64,000 nucleotides of DNA from Bacteroidales bacterium (GTDB taxonomy: Bacteria > Bacteroidota > Bacteroidia > Bacteroidales > Salinivirgaceae): NCBI GenBank assembly GCA_012519055.1, contig JAAYQU010000013.1:17969-81968 (forward strand). The letters run 5' to 3'. Below the pieces are notes generated by a model. That model did no database searches, had not been told where the DNA came from, and saw nothing but the letters and a program-made list of their open reading frames with translations. The translations under genes and the position numbers were made by a program. Positions 8,337-17,477 of this stretch are shown piece by piece (position 1 is the first letter of the stretch; each line of letters opens with the position of its first letter).

Positions 8337-9428
8337 CACACCAAAGGATATTCCAACTCCTTTTGCAGCGTTGACAAGATAATGATATTTTTGTACAGTA
8401 TTATATGTTGAAATCGCTTCAGTCAACGGAACTGAAATAATATCGGGATGTCTGTATGCAACCATATGTCCATACTTTTCTTCCAAAACCATTTCAAAAG
8501 CTTTAACACCATACTGAGTAGCCAAAACTCTATCGTAGGCAATGGGTATGCCCCCACGTTGCAAGTGACCCAAAACAGTCTCTCTTATATCGTGATTACA
8601 TCCTGCACTAATCAATTGATGCCGTAAAGCTACCGCTACTCCTCCATATCTTGCATTTTTAAATCCTGTTACACCATCTTCCTGAATGGTAGCATGCCCT
8701 TCTTTGGCCATAGCACCTTCTGCAATTACGACTATTGCAAATCCTCTATCGCGCCTAAATCTGCTGTTAATTTTTTCAGTTACAATATTTATATCATAAG
8801 GTATCTCTGGAATTAAACACAAATCGGCACCACCAGCCACTGCTGCATGTAGAGCTATCCAGCCAGCATCACGTCCCATTACTTCAACTATAAAAACCCT
8901 ATTGTGACTGGCAGCTGTTGTAACAAGCTTATCTACAGCTTCGGTTGCAATTTGTACTGCAGTTTGGAAACCGAAAGTAGCATCAGTAGCCGAAAGGTCG
9001 TTGTCAATAGTTTTGGGTACCCCGATAATATTAAGACCCTTTTCATATAGAGCTTGAGATATACGCTGTGAACCGTCTCCTCCGATATTGATAACTGCAT
9101 CAACACCAAGAAACTGAAGCTTCCTAATTAACTCATCACTACGATCGACTGTTGAGGTTGTGCCATCTTTATTTTTAATAGGCCACGCAAAAGGACCTCC
9201 TTTATTAGTAGTTTCGATGATTGTCCCTCCTTGAATATGAATACCTGCAACATTCTCTTCAGTAAGAATTTTTATTTCGGTGGGTTCCCACAAAACTCCA
9301 TTAAAGGCTTGTATTGAACCTATTATTTCCCAATCACGCTCTTGTGCAGCACGTTTTACTATAGCACGAATAACTGCGTTCAAACCAGGACAATCTCCAC
9401 CTCCTGTTAACACCAATGCTCTTTTCAT
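8334..9428 (-). CDS. pfkA: 6-phosphofructokinase
   Basis: 364 residues, PFK family. GGGDCPGLNAVIR (9-21) is the nucleotide loop. GGDGS (116-120) has Gly where PPi-dependent enzymes carry Asp, pointing to ATP. PKTIDND (138-144) holds the catalytic Asp142. MGRDAGWIALHAA and GHLQRGG are the fructose-6-phosphate and effector regions. It phosphorylates fructose 6-phosphate in glycolysis in the cytoplasm. The Lys at 139 is more typical of PPi-dependent forms, where ATP enzymes usually have Gly, so this belongs to the mixed Gly/Lys group and donor choice is not fully settled. It is monocistronic, with its own promoter at 9551-9580. Its stop codon lies in a palindrome. Confidence 0.93.
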   Translation of the reverse strand: MKRALVLTGGGDCPGLNAVIRAIVKRAAQERDWEIIGSIQAFNGVLWEPTEIKILTEENVAGIHIQGGTIIETTNKGGPFAWPIKNKDGTTSTVDRSDELIRKLQFLGVDAVINIGGDGSQRISQALYEKGLNIIGVPKTIDNDLSATDATFGFQTAVQIATEAVDKLVTTAASHNRVFIVEVMGRDAGWIALHAAVAGGADLCLIPEIPYDINIVTEKINSRFRRDRGFAIVVIAEGAMAKEGHATIQEDGVTGFKNARYGGVAVALRHQLISAGCNHDIRETVLGHLQRGGIPIAYDRVLATQYGVKAFEMVLEEKYGHMVAYRHPDIISVPLTEAISTYNTVQKYHYLVNAAKGVGISFGV

Positions 9429-9550
9429 ATGTTTGTAATTTATCGATTTGTGACTTAATAGACAACTTGCACTTTCGAACTACTCATACAAGTGATTAAC
9501 AATATGTTACATAGATTTATAGTGCAACTTACAACTAACAATATTATAAG

Positions 9551-9580
9551 CAAATATATGAAATTGTAAACACAAAACAA
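9551..9580 (-). promoter_or_regulatory. Candidate promoter of phosphofructokinase
   Basis: On the minus strand TATATTTG (9551-9558) matches the TAnnTTTG -7 box, and TTG at 9578-9580 lies 19 bases upstream, the usual Bacteroidota spacing. It implies a leader of about 115 bases. Confidence 0.5.
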
Positions 9581-9656
9581 TATACAAGTCATAAATTATA
9601 AAGCACTCTAAAATATAATGAACTTTAGCTTTGTTAAAGCTATTTTTTAAATTAAA

Positions 9657-9689
9657 TTGCCTTATTTTAAAATTATTACATTAAATTTG
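9657..9689 (+). promoter_or_regulatory. Candidate promoter of the 9811 lipoprotein gene
   Basis: TAAATTTG at 9682-9689 matches the Bacteroidota -7 box, and TTG at 9657-9659 is about 22 bases upstream, slightly longer than ideal. The 380-base gap 9429-9810 otherwise contains only the divergent pfk promoter and AT-rich sequence. Confidence 0.4.
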
Positions 9690-9810
9690 TATATTAGCGT
9701 TGTGTTTTATAGTTAATATAAAATAGTGTGAATACGACTAATTATGTTTGACATACAAAACATTATTATTTAATAACATTTTAACCTTAAACCAATAAAA
9801 TTACAGACAT

Positions 9811-10728
9811 ATGAAATACAAATCACTACCTATTTTTCTTTTCATTATTGTCGTTATTTTTTCAAGTTGCGACACATCTAGTTCAAGGCTCCGTAAATAC
9901 TTTATTGGGAACGAATGGTACATTGCAGGTGAATTATTCCTTCGAAACGACTCTTCAATTTCGGCCAAGTACTATGATTTTGAAAAGCAGGCTTTAGTCG
10001 GTGATACTACTTTCCCGATTATATTAAGCGACTCAATGATTATTTATAGTTTGGTGCGTGAAAAGGGTGTGTATAATGACGGACGCTCTTTTGAAGTCAC
10101 AGGTGATACAATTATTACAGATACTGCTTTTTACGATTTCATTTACATTAACGACAAACCTAAGCTAATTCTTTATCTACAAAGCTTCCCCAAAATTTGC
10201 GTTTCAAAAAATAAAATCAAACCAAAACCAACCAACAATTTTCAACGTGAGAAATTTGAAATAGATGGTTTTTCTATCGGCGATTTAGTTGACCGCGACT
10301 TGTTGAAAACGCGCGGAATATACGATTTCGACACATATACTATCGAAGATTGTGAACTCAAAGAAGACAAAGACATAAAAATTAAAATAATAGGTTACAA
10401 CCAAATATATTCCATTGAACGGCACAATATTCCTGATTATCGAATCCACAGTGCCATTAAAGTTGTGAGCAATAAGTTGGGAGTTGAACCTGAATATGTG
10501 CCTATGCGCCGCTGGGATGAAAGTTCAGACTACGAACATGAGTTTTACAGATGGAGTGCCAAAGGAGTTAGAATTAAACTTGAGAGAACCAGATACATAG
10601 GTCGTGAACTGTACCGCAATTTATTAGAAACAGACAAGTGGACGTTACATTACGACGATGATGTACAACGTACAATACTTATAGAACAACATAAAGATAG
10701 CAACCCTCAGAGCACAATAATAAATTAA
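9811..10728 (+). CDS. Lipoprotein of unknown function
   Basis: 305 residues. The signal peptide ends in the lipobox FSSC (Cys20). The N-terminal half, about 30-130, looks beta-rich with 'GNEWYIAGELFLRND' and alternating polar and hydrophobic strands, a pattern loosely reminiscent of lipocalin-type proteins. The C-terminal half is charged (many Asp, Glu, Arg, Lys, Tyr). I do not recognise a family. The gene stands alone, with its own predicted promoter, convergent with the FISUMP lipoprotein 32 bases downstream. Likely membrane-anchored in the periplasm or on the surface. Confidence 0.7.
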   Translation: MKYKSLPIFLFIIVVIFSSCDTSSSRLRKYFIGNEWYIAGELFLRNDSSISAKYYDFEKQALVGDTTFPIILSDSMIIYSLVREKGVYNDGRSFEVTGDTIITDTAFYDFIYINDKPKLILYLQSFPKICVSKNKIKPKPTNNFQREKFEIDGFSIGDLVDRDLLKTRGIYDFDTYTIEDCELKEDKDIKIKIIGYNQIYSIERHNIPDYRIHSAIKVVSNKLGVEPEYVPMRRWDESSDYEHEFYRWSAKGVRIKLERTRYIGRELYRNLLETDKWTLHYDDDVQRTILIEQHKDSNPQSTIIN

Positions 10729-10760
10729 CTCAACCCATACGTTAGCTTACAAAAGTCAAG

Positions 10761-11495
10761 TTAATCTACTTTTACACAACGCACAGAGAAACCCATATTA
10801 TGTTTTGTGTGATTTTTGTATATTTTTGCTGAATAGTAGTATAAACAATGGTACCAGGCACTGCTGTCACCCTGATTTGATGCTGACCACCAAAAACCAT
10901 AATCTTTAAGGTTTTTATATTTCGATGCAATATTTCTGTATCCTCCGGGTAATGCTCGAAATCCAGATGAATTTGTCGCACCAGTATTTGTTGCTGTCCA
11001 GTAAAGATTTCCACTATGTTTCATTTTACCTCCAGCTACATTTTCTCCCTTGAGTGAATCGACAAGCCATTGCCAATTTTCCTCATCGGGGACTTTCCAG
11101 CCTTTTGGACATAATTTTTCGCTTTTTACAGCATGCCAGTTGTATAAAGCCCCATAGACATCTTTGTATTGCCTGGGATTATTTGAATACCAACAGTATA
11201 ACGCCGAATCAGTACTTGACCACACAACACTATCGGCTCCATCGTTAATGGGAGTGCCATCGTTAAAAGTAGTGGTTTTTAAATTTTCTGCAAACCAAGT
11301 TTGATTGTAGATCTTAATTATCCTGTATTGATTTCCTTCAATATCCGTAACAGTTTCAAGTAAGTTAAATGCTTCTAGCTCCCTATCCTCTTTCGAACAC
11401 GCTGACATAAAAACTATTAAAAAGGCAAATAAATAGCCGATAAAGAATTCCCTTCGTTTTATTTGATGTATTATATTATTTAATATTCTAAACAT
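10761..11495 (-). CDS. FISUMP-domain lipoprotein
   Basis: 244 residues. The signal segment ends FMSACSKE, a lipobox. Residues about 45-244 match the 'Fibrobacter succinogenes major paralogous domain': 'DIEGNQYRIIKIYNQTWFAENL', 'YGALYNWHAV', 'LCPKGWKVPDEENWQWL', 'GFRALPGGYRN', 'GFWWSAS' and the terminal 'MGFSVRCVK'. Such proteins are exported in Bacteroidota and Fibrobacteres; a C-type-lectin-like surface role has been suggested but their function is not established. The start is separated by 4 bases from the end of the hldD gene on the same strand, so hldD and this gene may be co-transcribed. Confidence 0.87.
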   Translation of the reverse strand: MFRILNNIIHQIKRREFFIGYLFAFLIVFMSACSKEDRELEAFNLLETVTDIEGNQYRIIKIYNQTWFAENLKTTTFNDGTPINDGADSVVWSSTDSALYCWYSNNPRQYKDVYGALYNWHAVKSEKLCPKGWKVPDEENWQWLVDSLKGENVAGGKMKHSGNLYWTATNTGATNSSGFRALPGGYRNIASKYKNLKDYGFWWSASNQGDSSAWYHCLYYYSAKIYKNHTKHNMGFSVRCVKVD

Positions 11496-11499
11496 AATA

Positions 11500-12465
11500 T
11501 CAGATATATTTAGCCTTAATTAAATAGTTTTTCACGTAGTCATGGACTCCATCTTCGAGTGAATAAAATTCTTTATCATAACCTATTCCTCGAAGTTTAC
11601 TCATGTTCGCTTCAGTAAAGTACTGATATTTTTCTCTTATATCTTCAGGTATTGGTATAAACTCGATGTTTTCCGGTTTGCCCATTGCTGAGAATGTATT
11701 ACGTATTAAATCTAAAAACGTTCTTCCTTTGCCCGTTCCTACATTATATATTCCGCTATCTTTTCTGTTATTCATTAAGAAACACATTACTTCCGACAGG
11801 TCTTTAACATACACAAAATCACGTATTTGACCACCATCAACATATTCAGATTTATGAGACTTGAAAAGTTTCATTTTCCCTGTTTCATTGATTTGGTTGA
11901 AAGCGTGAAATATAACGGAAGCCATACGACCTTTATGGTATTCGTTTGGTCCATATACGTTAAAATACTTCAATCCCGCCCAGAAATACGGTTTCTTTAC
12001 TTGTTGTAATGCCCATATATCGAAGTCGTTTTTTGAGTGTCCATAGTCGTTTAAAGGTCTGAGCTTTGGAATTATTTCGTGGCTATCGTCATAGCCAAGT
12101 TCTCCTGCTCCGTACGTAGCAGCACTTGAGGCGTAAACAAGCGGTAATCCGTACTCTACACATTTAGTCCAAACTGTTTTGCTATAGTTGAAGTTTAGTT
12201 CATCATAAACAGATTTAGGGAATCCTACTGTTGCCGATTTTGCTCCAATATGAAAAACAAATTGGACCCAACGATGATTAGCATCAATCCAGTCGAAAAA
12301 TCTATTTCTGTCAACTCGCGCACTTATCTGTTTTGATTCGATATTTTTATTCTTATCAGGATTTGAAAAATCGTCTACGACAACTATATCCTTAAACCCG
12401 TTTGAATTTAACTTGCTAACTAAATTACTACCGATAAAACCTGCCGCTCCAGTTACTACTATCAT
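11500..12465 (-). CDS. hldD: ADP-L-glycero-D-manno-heptose 6-epimerase
   Basis: 321-residue extended SDR. The NAD(P)-binding GAAGFIG sits at 6-12. The HldD signatures FHIGAKSATVG, 'YASSAATYG' and the catalytic YxxxK in 'NDYGHSKNDFD' are visible. 'KYFNVYGPNEYHKGRMASV' is diagnostic for the heptose epimerase subfamily. It forms ADP-L-glycero-D-manno-heptose for lipopolysaccharide inner core or other glycans. No other heptose pathway genes (hldE, gmhA/B) lie nearby. Confidence 0.9.
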   Translation of the reverse strand: MIVVTGAAGFIGSNLVSKLNSNGFKDIVVVDDFSNPDKNKNIESKQISARVDRNRFFDWIDANHRWVQFVFHIGAKSATVGFPKSVYDELNFNYSKTVWTKCVEYGLPLVYASSAATYGAGELGYDDSHEIIPKLRPLNDYGHSKNDFDIWALQQVKKPYFWAGLKYFNVYGPNEYHKGRMASVIFHAFNQINETGKMKLFKSHKSEYVDGGQIRDFVYVKDLSEVMCFLMNNRKDSGIYNVGTGKGRTFLDLIRNTFSAMGKPENIEFIPIPEDIREKYQYFTEANMSKLRGIGYDKEFYSLEDGVHDYVKNYLIKAKYI

Positions 12466-12491
12466 ATATTTAATTTTTACAGCTATATTTT

Positions 12492-12529
12492 AAAAAAAAG
12501 CATGAACGAGATTTACAACCATTCATGCT
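12492..12529 (-). terminator. Terminator of the SpoIIE phosphatase gene
   Basis: On the minus strand AGCATGAA pairs with TTCATGCT around a 21-base loop, followed by eight T. It lies 25 bases after the phosphatase stop codon. Confidence 0.65.
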
Positions 12530-12553
12530 CAAGCTATTTAAAGCAATTAGTTT

Positions 12554-15500
12554 TTAACTCGTACCGTTTATTTTATGTCTATATCCCATCACAACAACGT
12601 CATCAATTCTATCAATTCCTTCGTGCCAATCTAGTAAAGTTTGATCGAGAATTCTATGTTGTTCTTCCATAGGTTCTTTATGAATCTCGACTAATAGCTC
12701 TCTAAATCGTTTGCTCATAAATTTCCTTTTATCGGGACCTCCAAATTGATCAACGTATCCGTCTGAGAATGTATAAATAACATCTCCATCCTCAAGAATT
12801 ATTTCTTGATTTTCAAATGGATCATTTTCTTTTACGTGAATACCTACCGGCATCTTATCTGGTTTATATACAATTGCTTCATTGTCTCTTATAAGAACTA
12901 GTGGGTTATTGGCTCCTGCAAATTGGCAAACATTTGTTTTGGGGTCAATAATGTAAAGCGCGATGTCCATACCATCTTTGTTTTCTCCTACTTTGCCTGT
13001 TTGGTGAAGAGAACGAATAATATTATCTCTTAAATGATCCAAAATTTCTCCTGCGTTAAGGGTTATATCCTGACCGATAATCTGGTTTAAAAATGATATT
13101 CCCATCATGCTCATAAATCCTCCTGGTACACCGTGACCTGTACAGTCTGCAACTGCACAATATTTTAGTCCTCTAATTTCCGCAACCCAATAAAAATCAC
13201 CGCTAACTATATCTCGTGGCAAATATAGTATGAAGTAATCACCAAAAACGCGTGTAATAACTTCAGATGGTGGTAAAACAGCATTCTGAATTTTACTTGC
13301 GTAATTAATACTACTTTTTATATGTTCGTTTTGTTGGAAAATTTTCTCGCTTTGAGCCTCTATTTCTTCTTTTTGTGCTACAACTTCGGCAGTTCTTTCT
13401 GCAACGATTCTTTCCAATCGTTCTTTTTCAGCTATAAGCCTTCGAGTGTATATTTTAACAATTGCAATAACAACTAAAAGCAGTATTAAAACATAACCCA
13501 AATACGCGTATATTGTTCTATACCAAGGTGGTAGTATATTAAAAGAAAATTGAGCTACGTTACTTTCAACACCATAAACATTTCTTGCCTTTACGTAAAA
13601 AGTATAATATCCCTCGTTAAGGTTAGTAAAATCTTTTTTGTGCTCTGAACTCCAATTTGACCATTGATCTCTATACCCCTCAAGCTTATAGCTGTATTGT
13701 GTTTTTTCCGGCTGTAAGAACCACAATGCCGACCACTCAATATTCAAACTATTGTTGACATACTCAATCTGTGGAATGTTATGCTCCAACTGTTTATCAA
13801 CGATTCTCAACTTACCATCTTCAGTTTGTTTGTAAAATGCTCCACCATATAACAGGCTGTCACCTGCAAAAACTTTTCTAAGTATTACATCGTATGATTT
13901 CTTTGACTTGCTTAAACGCGTGTAATCAAGGGTGTCATTGAGATTGTATACGTATAATGTTGTTGATGCTCCAATATACAACAACGAATCTTGAACATAC
14001 AAAGCGTCAGCAGTTACGTTTGGAATAATCTTGAATGGATAGCCATTAGTAATCCACTCTCCATCTTTTTTGCTAATTATTTCAACAACCTTTTGTTCTT
14101 CAGATGCTTCTGCTATTGCATAACCATAAGGAGTTTTAACAATCCTGTGGATATGACGATCTTTTAACAATCCTCCAAAATCATTGGTTTGTACCATCAG
14201 GTCTTTCTCTTTATCATATTCGTACATTCCGTCATCGGCACCGAAGTAAACCTTATCGTCAAAATCAACTATCAACTGACCACAATATGAGGGTAATCCT
14301 CGTTCTGTTGAATAAAGATTCAGAGTATCACTTATATTGAACTCTTCAAACTTATACACTCCTTTTAAATAGCTTCCAATCCAAACATTTCCGTCATTAT
14401 CTTCGCCTATACTTCTAAAGTCACCTCGTAAAACTTGATGATTAAAAGCTATATTGGTTGTAATCCAACTTCCATTAACATAATCCATCCATGTAAACCC
14501 GCCTTCAAGGGCAATATATACTCTGTTTGGTTGTTTTTTAGATTGAATTAATTTCTTTGTTATCAACGCTGGCATGTGTCTTTGTGTATCTTTGAAAATG
14601 CGTTTAGCTCTATATCCTTTCACTTCATACACTCCATCACGTCCTCCCGTTCCAGCCAAAAGAATGTTCTTTCCAGTTTTTGGGTCTTTAAAATCTAACA
14701 ATGTCCACGTTAAAGCTGTAATATCATCTATCTGCCTGAATGTCAGCACTCCAAGTTCGTCAACTGTGCTTGCAAATAAACCAGACATTGTTGCCACATA
14801 AATCCGTCCCTCAAAATCAATGATATCTAGTATCATTCCGTTAAGTCCGTTTATTTCGTCAAACTTTTTTATCTGAGAACTAACATCAAGGTTTGCAATG
14901 CCATTGTTTAATGTGAGCCATAGTATTGGTTTGTCACTAAACTCCGACGATTCTTGAAAAAGAGATGTAACACTTTCGTCATTAAGCCCAAGCTCGGTGT
15001 TTAAGAGGCTTAGCACTTCGCCTTTTTTATTCACTTCGATATAACTACATTTGCCTCCAACAACGTAGCCGAATGCAAAATTACCGTTAGCCATTTTTAT
15101 ACCGCTATAAAACATGGCTTCTTTTTCGTTTATATAATTAACCAAATTACCTTTTAGTGTCCAGGGTTTAAAAACATTATTTTGGGGGTCAAATAAATAA
15201 AACTCGCTCCAGGCTGTTGCTATAAGCAAAGTGTCCTTATCATATTCTACTATTGCAAAAATGTTTTTTTCTCTAAGTATCTCGGAATTTGGTACAACTT
15301 CTATTGTATCGCCAACTAATTTATGTAATCCTTTTGTAAAGCTTCCAATATATATGTCGTCATCAGCAACAAAAGTCATAAAATTTCCGGTACTACGTGA
15401 TCCTCCCATCTCAATTGCCGATACAGAATCGCCATCAAAGAACGCTAATTGCTGTCGTGTAGAAAATAGTATCTGGTTTTTGTAATTATATACTTTCCAG

Positions 15501-15904
15501 ACATCTGCAATAAAGTTGTTTCTAACAATCGTATCTCTGAAATATGGTAACAATGATTCATAATAGAGTGTACCGTTTTTATCTGGTTTTAATCTTCCTA
15601 TTTCTCCTATTGCTCCAACATAAACCATTCCGTCGTTTCCGACTGCAAGTGCTCTTATCATTGACGTGTTAGGTACGGGTATCTTTGTCCAGTTAGTTCC
15701 ATCAAACTCCATGATACCCTCAGATGTTTTCCCTATGTAATAAACTCCTCTTTTATCCTGAACTACTGACCAGTTTTGCTCTTCACCTTCATACTCTTTA
15801 ATAGTGTAGTTTTGAAGCTCAGACAGACCATACTTGTTAATTTGTCCATTAACAACGCTAGATAAAGCTACTGCAAGAACATATAAAAGTAGTAATATTT
15901 TCAT
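12554..15904 (-). CDS. Periplasmic propeller-sensor / SpoIIE-type PP2C phosphatase
   Basis: 1116 residues from the ATG at 15904. An in-frame start 33 bases upstream exists, but the signal peptide (MKILLLLYVLAVALSS) begins here. The periplasmic part (about 22-790) contains two-component-regulator propeller repeats ('VQDKRGVYYIGKTSEGIMEFDG', 'DNDGNVWIGSYLKGVYKF') and a Y_Y_Y domain ('NLNEGYYTFYVKARN'). A membrane helix at about 800-822 leads to a coiled coil (about 830-875) and a SpoIIE/PP2C domain (about 890-1110) with 'DIVSGDFYWV', 'ADCTGHGVPGGFMSM' and 'YTFSDGYVDQFGG', which hold the metal-binding Asp residues. This is a hybrid-sensor layout with a phosphatase in place of a histidine kinase. 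It probably signals by dephosphorylating a STAS/anti-sigma-type or SiaC-type protein. A SiaC-like gene lies about 3 kb away. Confidence 0.88.
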   Translation of the reverse strand: MKILLLLYVLAVALSSVVNGQINKYGLSELQNYTIKEYEGEEQNWSVVQDKRGVYYIGKTSEGIMEFDGTNWTKIPVPNTSMIRALAVGNDGMVYVGAIGEIGRLKPDKNGTLYYESLLPYFRDTIVRNNFIADVWKVYNYKNQILFSTRQQLAFFDGDSVSAIEMGGSRSTGNFMTFVADDDIYIGSFTKGLHKLVGDTIEVVPNSEILREKNIFAIVEYDKDTLLIATAWSEFYLFDPQNNVFKPWTLKGNLVNYINEKEAMFYSGIKMANGNFAFGYVVGGKCSYIEVNKKGEVLSLLNTELGLNDESVTSLFQESSEFSDKPILWLTLNNGIANLDVSSQIKKFDEINGLNGMILDIIDFEGRIYVATMSGLFASTVDELGVLTFRQIDDITALTWTLLDFKDPKTGKNILLAGTGGRDGVYEVKGYRAKRIFKDTQRHMPALITKKLIQSKKQPNRVYIALEGGFTWMDYVNGSWITTNIAFNHQVLRGDFRSIGEDNDGNVWIGSYLKGVYKFEEFNISDTLNLYSTERGLPSYCGQLIVDFDDKVYFGADDGMYEYDKEKDLMVQTNDFGGLLKDRHIHRIVKTPYGYAIAEASEEQKVVEIISKKDGEWITNGYPFKIIPNVTADALYVQDSLLYIGASTTLYVYNLNDTLDYTRLSKSKKSYDVILRKVFAGDSLLYGGAFYKQTEDGKLRIVDKQLEHNIPQIEYVNNSLNIEWSALWFLQPEKTQYSYKLEGYRDQWSNWSSEHKKDFTNLNEGYYTFYVKARNVYGVESNVAQFSFNILPPWYRTIYAYLGYVLILLLVVIAIVKIYTRRLIAEKERLERIVAERTAEVVAQKEEIEAQSEKIFQQNEHIKSSINYASKIQNAVLPPSEVITRVFGDYFILYLPRDIVSGDFYWVAEIRGLKYCAVADCTGHGVPGGFMSMMGISFLNQIIGQDITLNAGEILDHLRDNIIRSLHQTGKVGENKDGMDIALYIIDPKTNVCQFAGANNPLVLIRDNEAIVYKPDKMPVGIHVKENDPFENQEIILEDGDVIYTFSDGYVDQFGGPDKRKFMSKRFRELLVEIHKEPMEEQHRILDQTLLDWHEGIDRIDDVVVMGYRHKINGTS

Positions 15905-16027
15905 ATTATCAAGATTTGAAGATTCACAAAAATACAAAATTGTTTTTATATCTTAACTAAACAATGTTGCATTTAATACTTGATTTTACGCTTATTTTTT
16001 TAATAAATAGATTAAATCATAAAACAC

Positions 16028-16063
16028 AAAGGCGGATAAAAGTCAATGCCTTTACCCGCCTTT
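16028..16063 (-). terminator. Terminator of the alpha-oxoamine synthase gene
   Basis: AAAGGCGG(A/G)TAAA arms form an inverted repeat around a short loop (AAGGCGG...CCGCCTT), starting 18 bases beyond the stop codon. The T-tract after it is weak (TTTGTGTTTT). Confidence 0.55.
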
Positions 16064-16080
16064 AAGTTAATCATTAATAT

Positions 16081-17337
16081 TTATAAACCTTTTGGTATAA
16101 CAGGGAATTTGTCTTGTTTATAATGTCCTTTTACAAGTTTTTCACGACATGCATCAAACGCATCAAGTGTCTCTTTAACATCGTCTAAAGTATGCACTGC
16201 GGTTGGAATTAATCTCAATAAAATATCACCTTTAGGTATTACAGGATATATTACAACCGAACAAAATATTCCGTAATTTTCTCGTAAGTCCATTACCAAA
16301 CTAGTCGCCTCGATAACGCCTCCATGCATATAAACTGGTGTTACCGGCGACTCTGTCACGCCAATATCAAATCCTCTCTCTTTTAAACCTGATTGTAGGG
16401 CATCTACTATTTTCCAAAGATTAGCTTTTAGCTCTGGTTTTGTTTGTAAGAGTTCTAATCGTTTTAAAGCTCCAATAACCATAGGCATTGGCAATGATTT
16501 TGCAAATGTCTGCGAGCGCATATTGTAGCGCAAATAATCAACTATGTCTTTTTCAGCAGCAATAAAAGCTCCTATGCCTGCCATTGATTTAGCGAATGTG
16601 GCAAAGTAGAGGTCAATTTCATCTTGCACTCCATAATGTTCACCAGCTCCTGCTCCTGTTTTACCCATTGTGCCGAAGCCATGCGCGTCATCAACGAGTA
16701 ACCTGAATTTGAAATCTTTTTTCAAGGCGACAATTTCTTTCAAATTTCCCAAATCGCCAGCCATACCAAATACACCTTCGGTAATAACTAAAATTCCGCC
16801 ATTGGTATTTTCAACTAATTTTGTTGCTCGTTCTAACTGTTTGCGAAGGCTACTCATGTCATTATGAGGAAAAACAAAACGTTTTCCGATATGAAGTCTC
16901 ATACCATCGAGAATACAAGCGTGTGATTCGCTGTCATAAACTATCACGTCATTACGATCAACCATTGAGTCAATTATAGAAACCATGCCTTGATAGCCAT
17001 AGTTCAAAAGAAAAGCATCCTCTTTTCCTACAAATTTTGCCAATTTGCGTTCAAGTTCTTCATGATATTTAGTTTGACCAGACATCATCCTCGCTCCCAT
17101 GGGATAAGCCATGCCAAATTTTTCTGCTGCATCGGCATCGGCTTTGCGAACTTCGGGGTGATTTGCCAATCCTAAATAATTATTTAAACTCCAGGTTAAT
17201 ACCTCTTTTCCGTTAAAAATCATTCTTGGTTGAATGGGACCTTCTAACTTTGGAAATGCAAAATAGCCATGTCCTTGCTTTTGATATTGACCTATAGGTC
17301 CTCTGTCTGCTTTTACTTTTTCGAAAATATCCATCAT
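16081..17337 (-). CDS. Alpha-oxoamine synthase family PLP enzyme (SPT/KBL/BioF-like)
   Basis: 418 residues, fold-type I PLP enzyme. It has 'NNYLGLANHPEV' (52-63), His139 in 'SESHAC' (stacks on the cofactor), 'LLVDDAHGFG' (214-222) and the PLP lysine K250 in TFAKSMAGIGAF. This family condenses an amino acid with an acyl-CoA: serine palmitoyltransferase (sphingolipids), 2-amino-3-ketobutyrate CoA ligase, or AONS (biotin). Length and overall pattern resemble the Bacteroidota SPT/KBL paralogues, but the sequence differs from the usual Bacteroides SPT as I remember it. No bio, tdh or sphingolipid genes are adjacent, so the substrate is open. Confidence 0.8.
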   Translation of the reverse strand: MMDIFEKVKADRGPIGQYQKQGHGYFAFPKLEGPIQPRMIFNGKEVLTWSLNNYLGLANHPEVRKADADAAEKFGMAYPMGARMMSGQTKYHEELERKLAKFVGKEDAFLLNYGYQGMVSIIDSMVDRNDVIVYDSESHACILDGMRLHIGKRFVFPHNDMSSLRKQLERATKLVENTNGGILVITEGVFGMAGDLGNLKEIVALKKDFKFRLLVDDAHGFGTMGKTGAGAGEHYGVQDEIDLYFATFAKSMAGIGAFIAAEKDIVDYLRYNMRSQTFAKSLPMPMVIGALKRLELLQTKPELKANLWKIVDALQSGLKERGFDIGVTESPVTPVYMHGGVIEATSLVMDLRENYGIFCSVVIYPVIPKGDILLRLIPTAVHTLDDVKETLDAFDACREKLVKGHYKQDKFPVIPKGL

Positions 17338-17477
17338 AATTGTACCATTTTTATTTTTTGCGAAGATACCTCTTTTATTGCTGTATATAATACGCTTTTA
17401 TACTTACTGATTGAGCTATAAATTGAAAGTTTTAAAGTTAAATTGGTAGTTAGCAACCTCGTTCCTCTTTTATCTTT

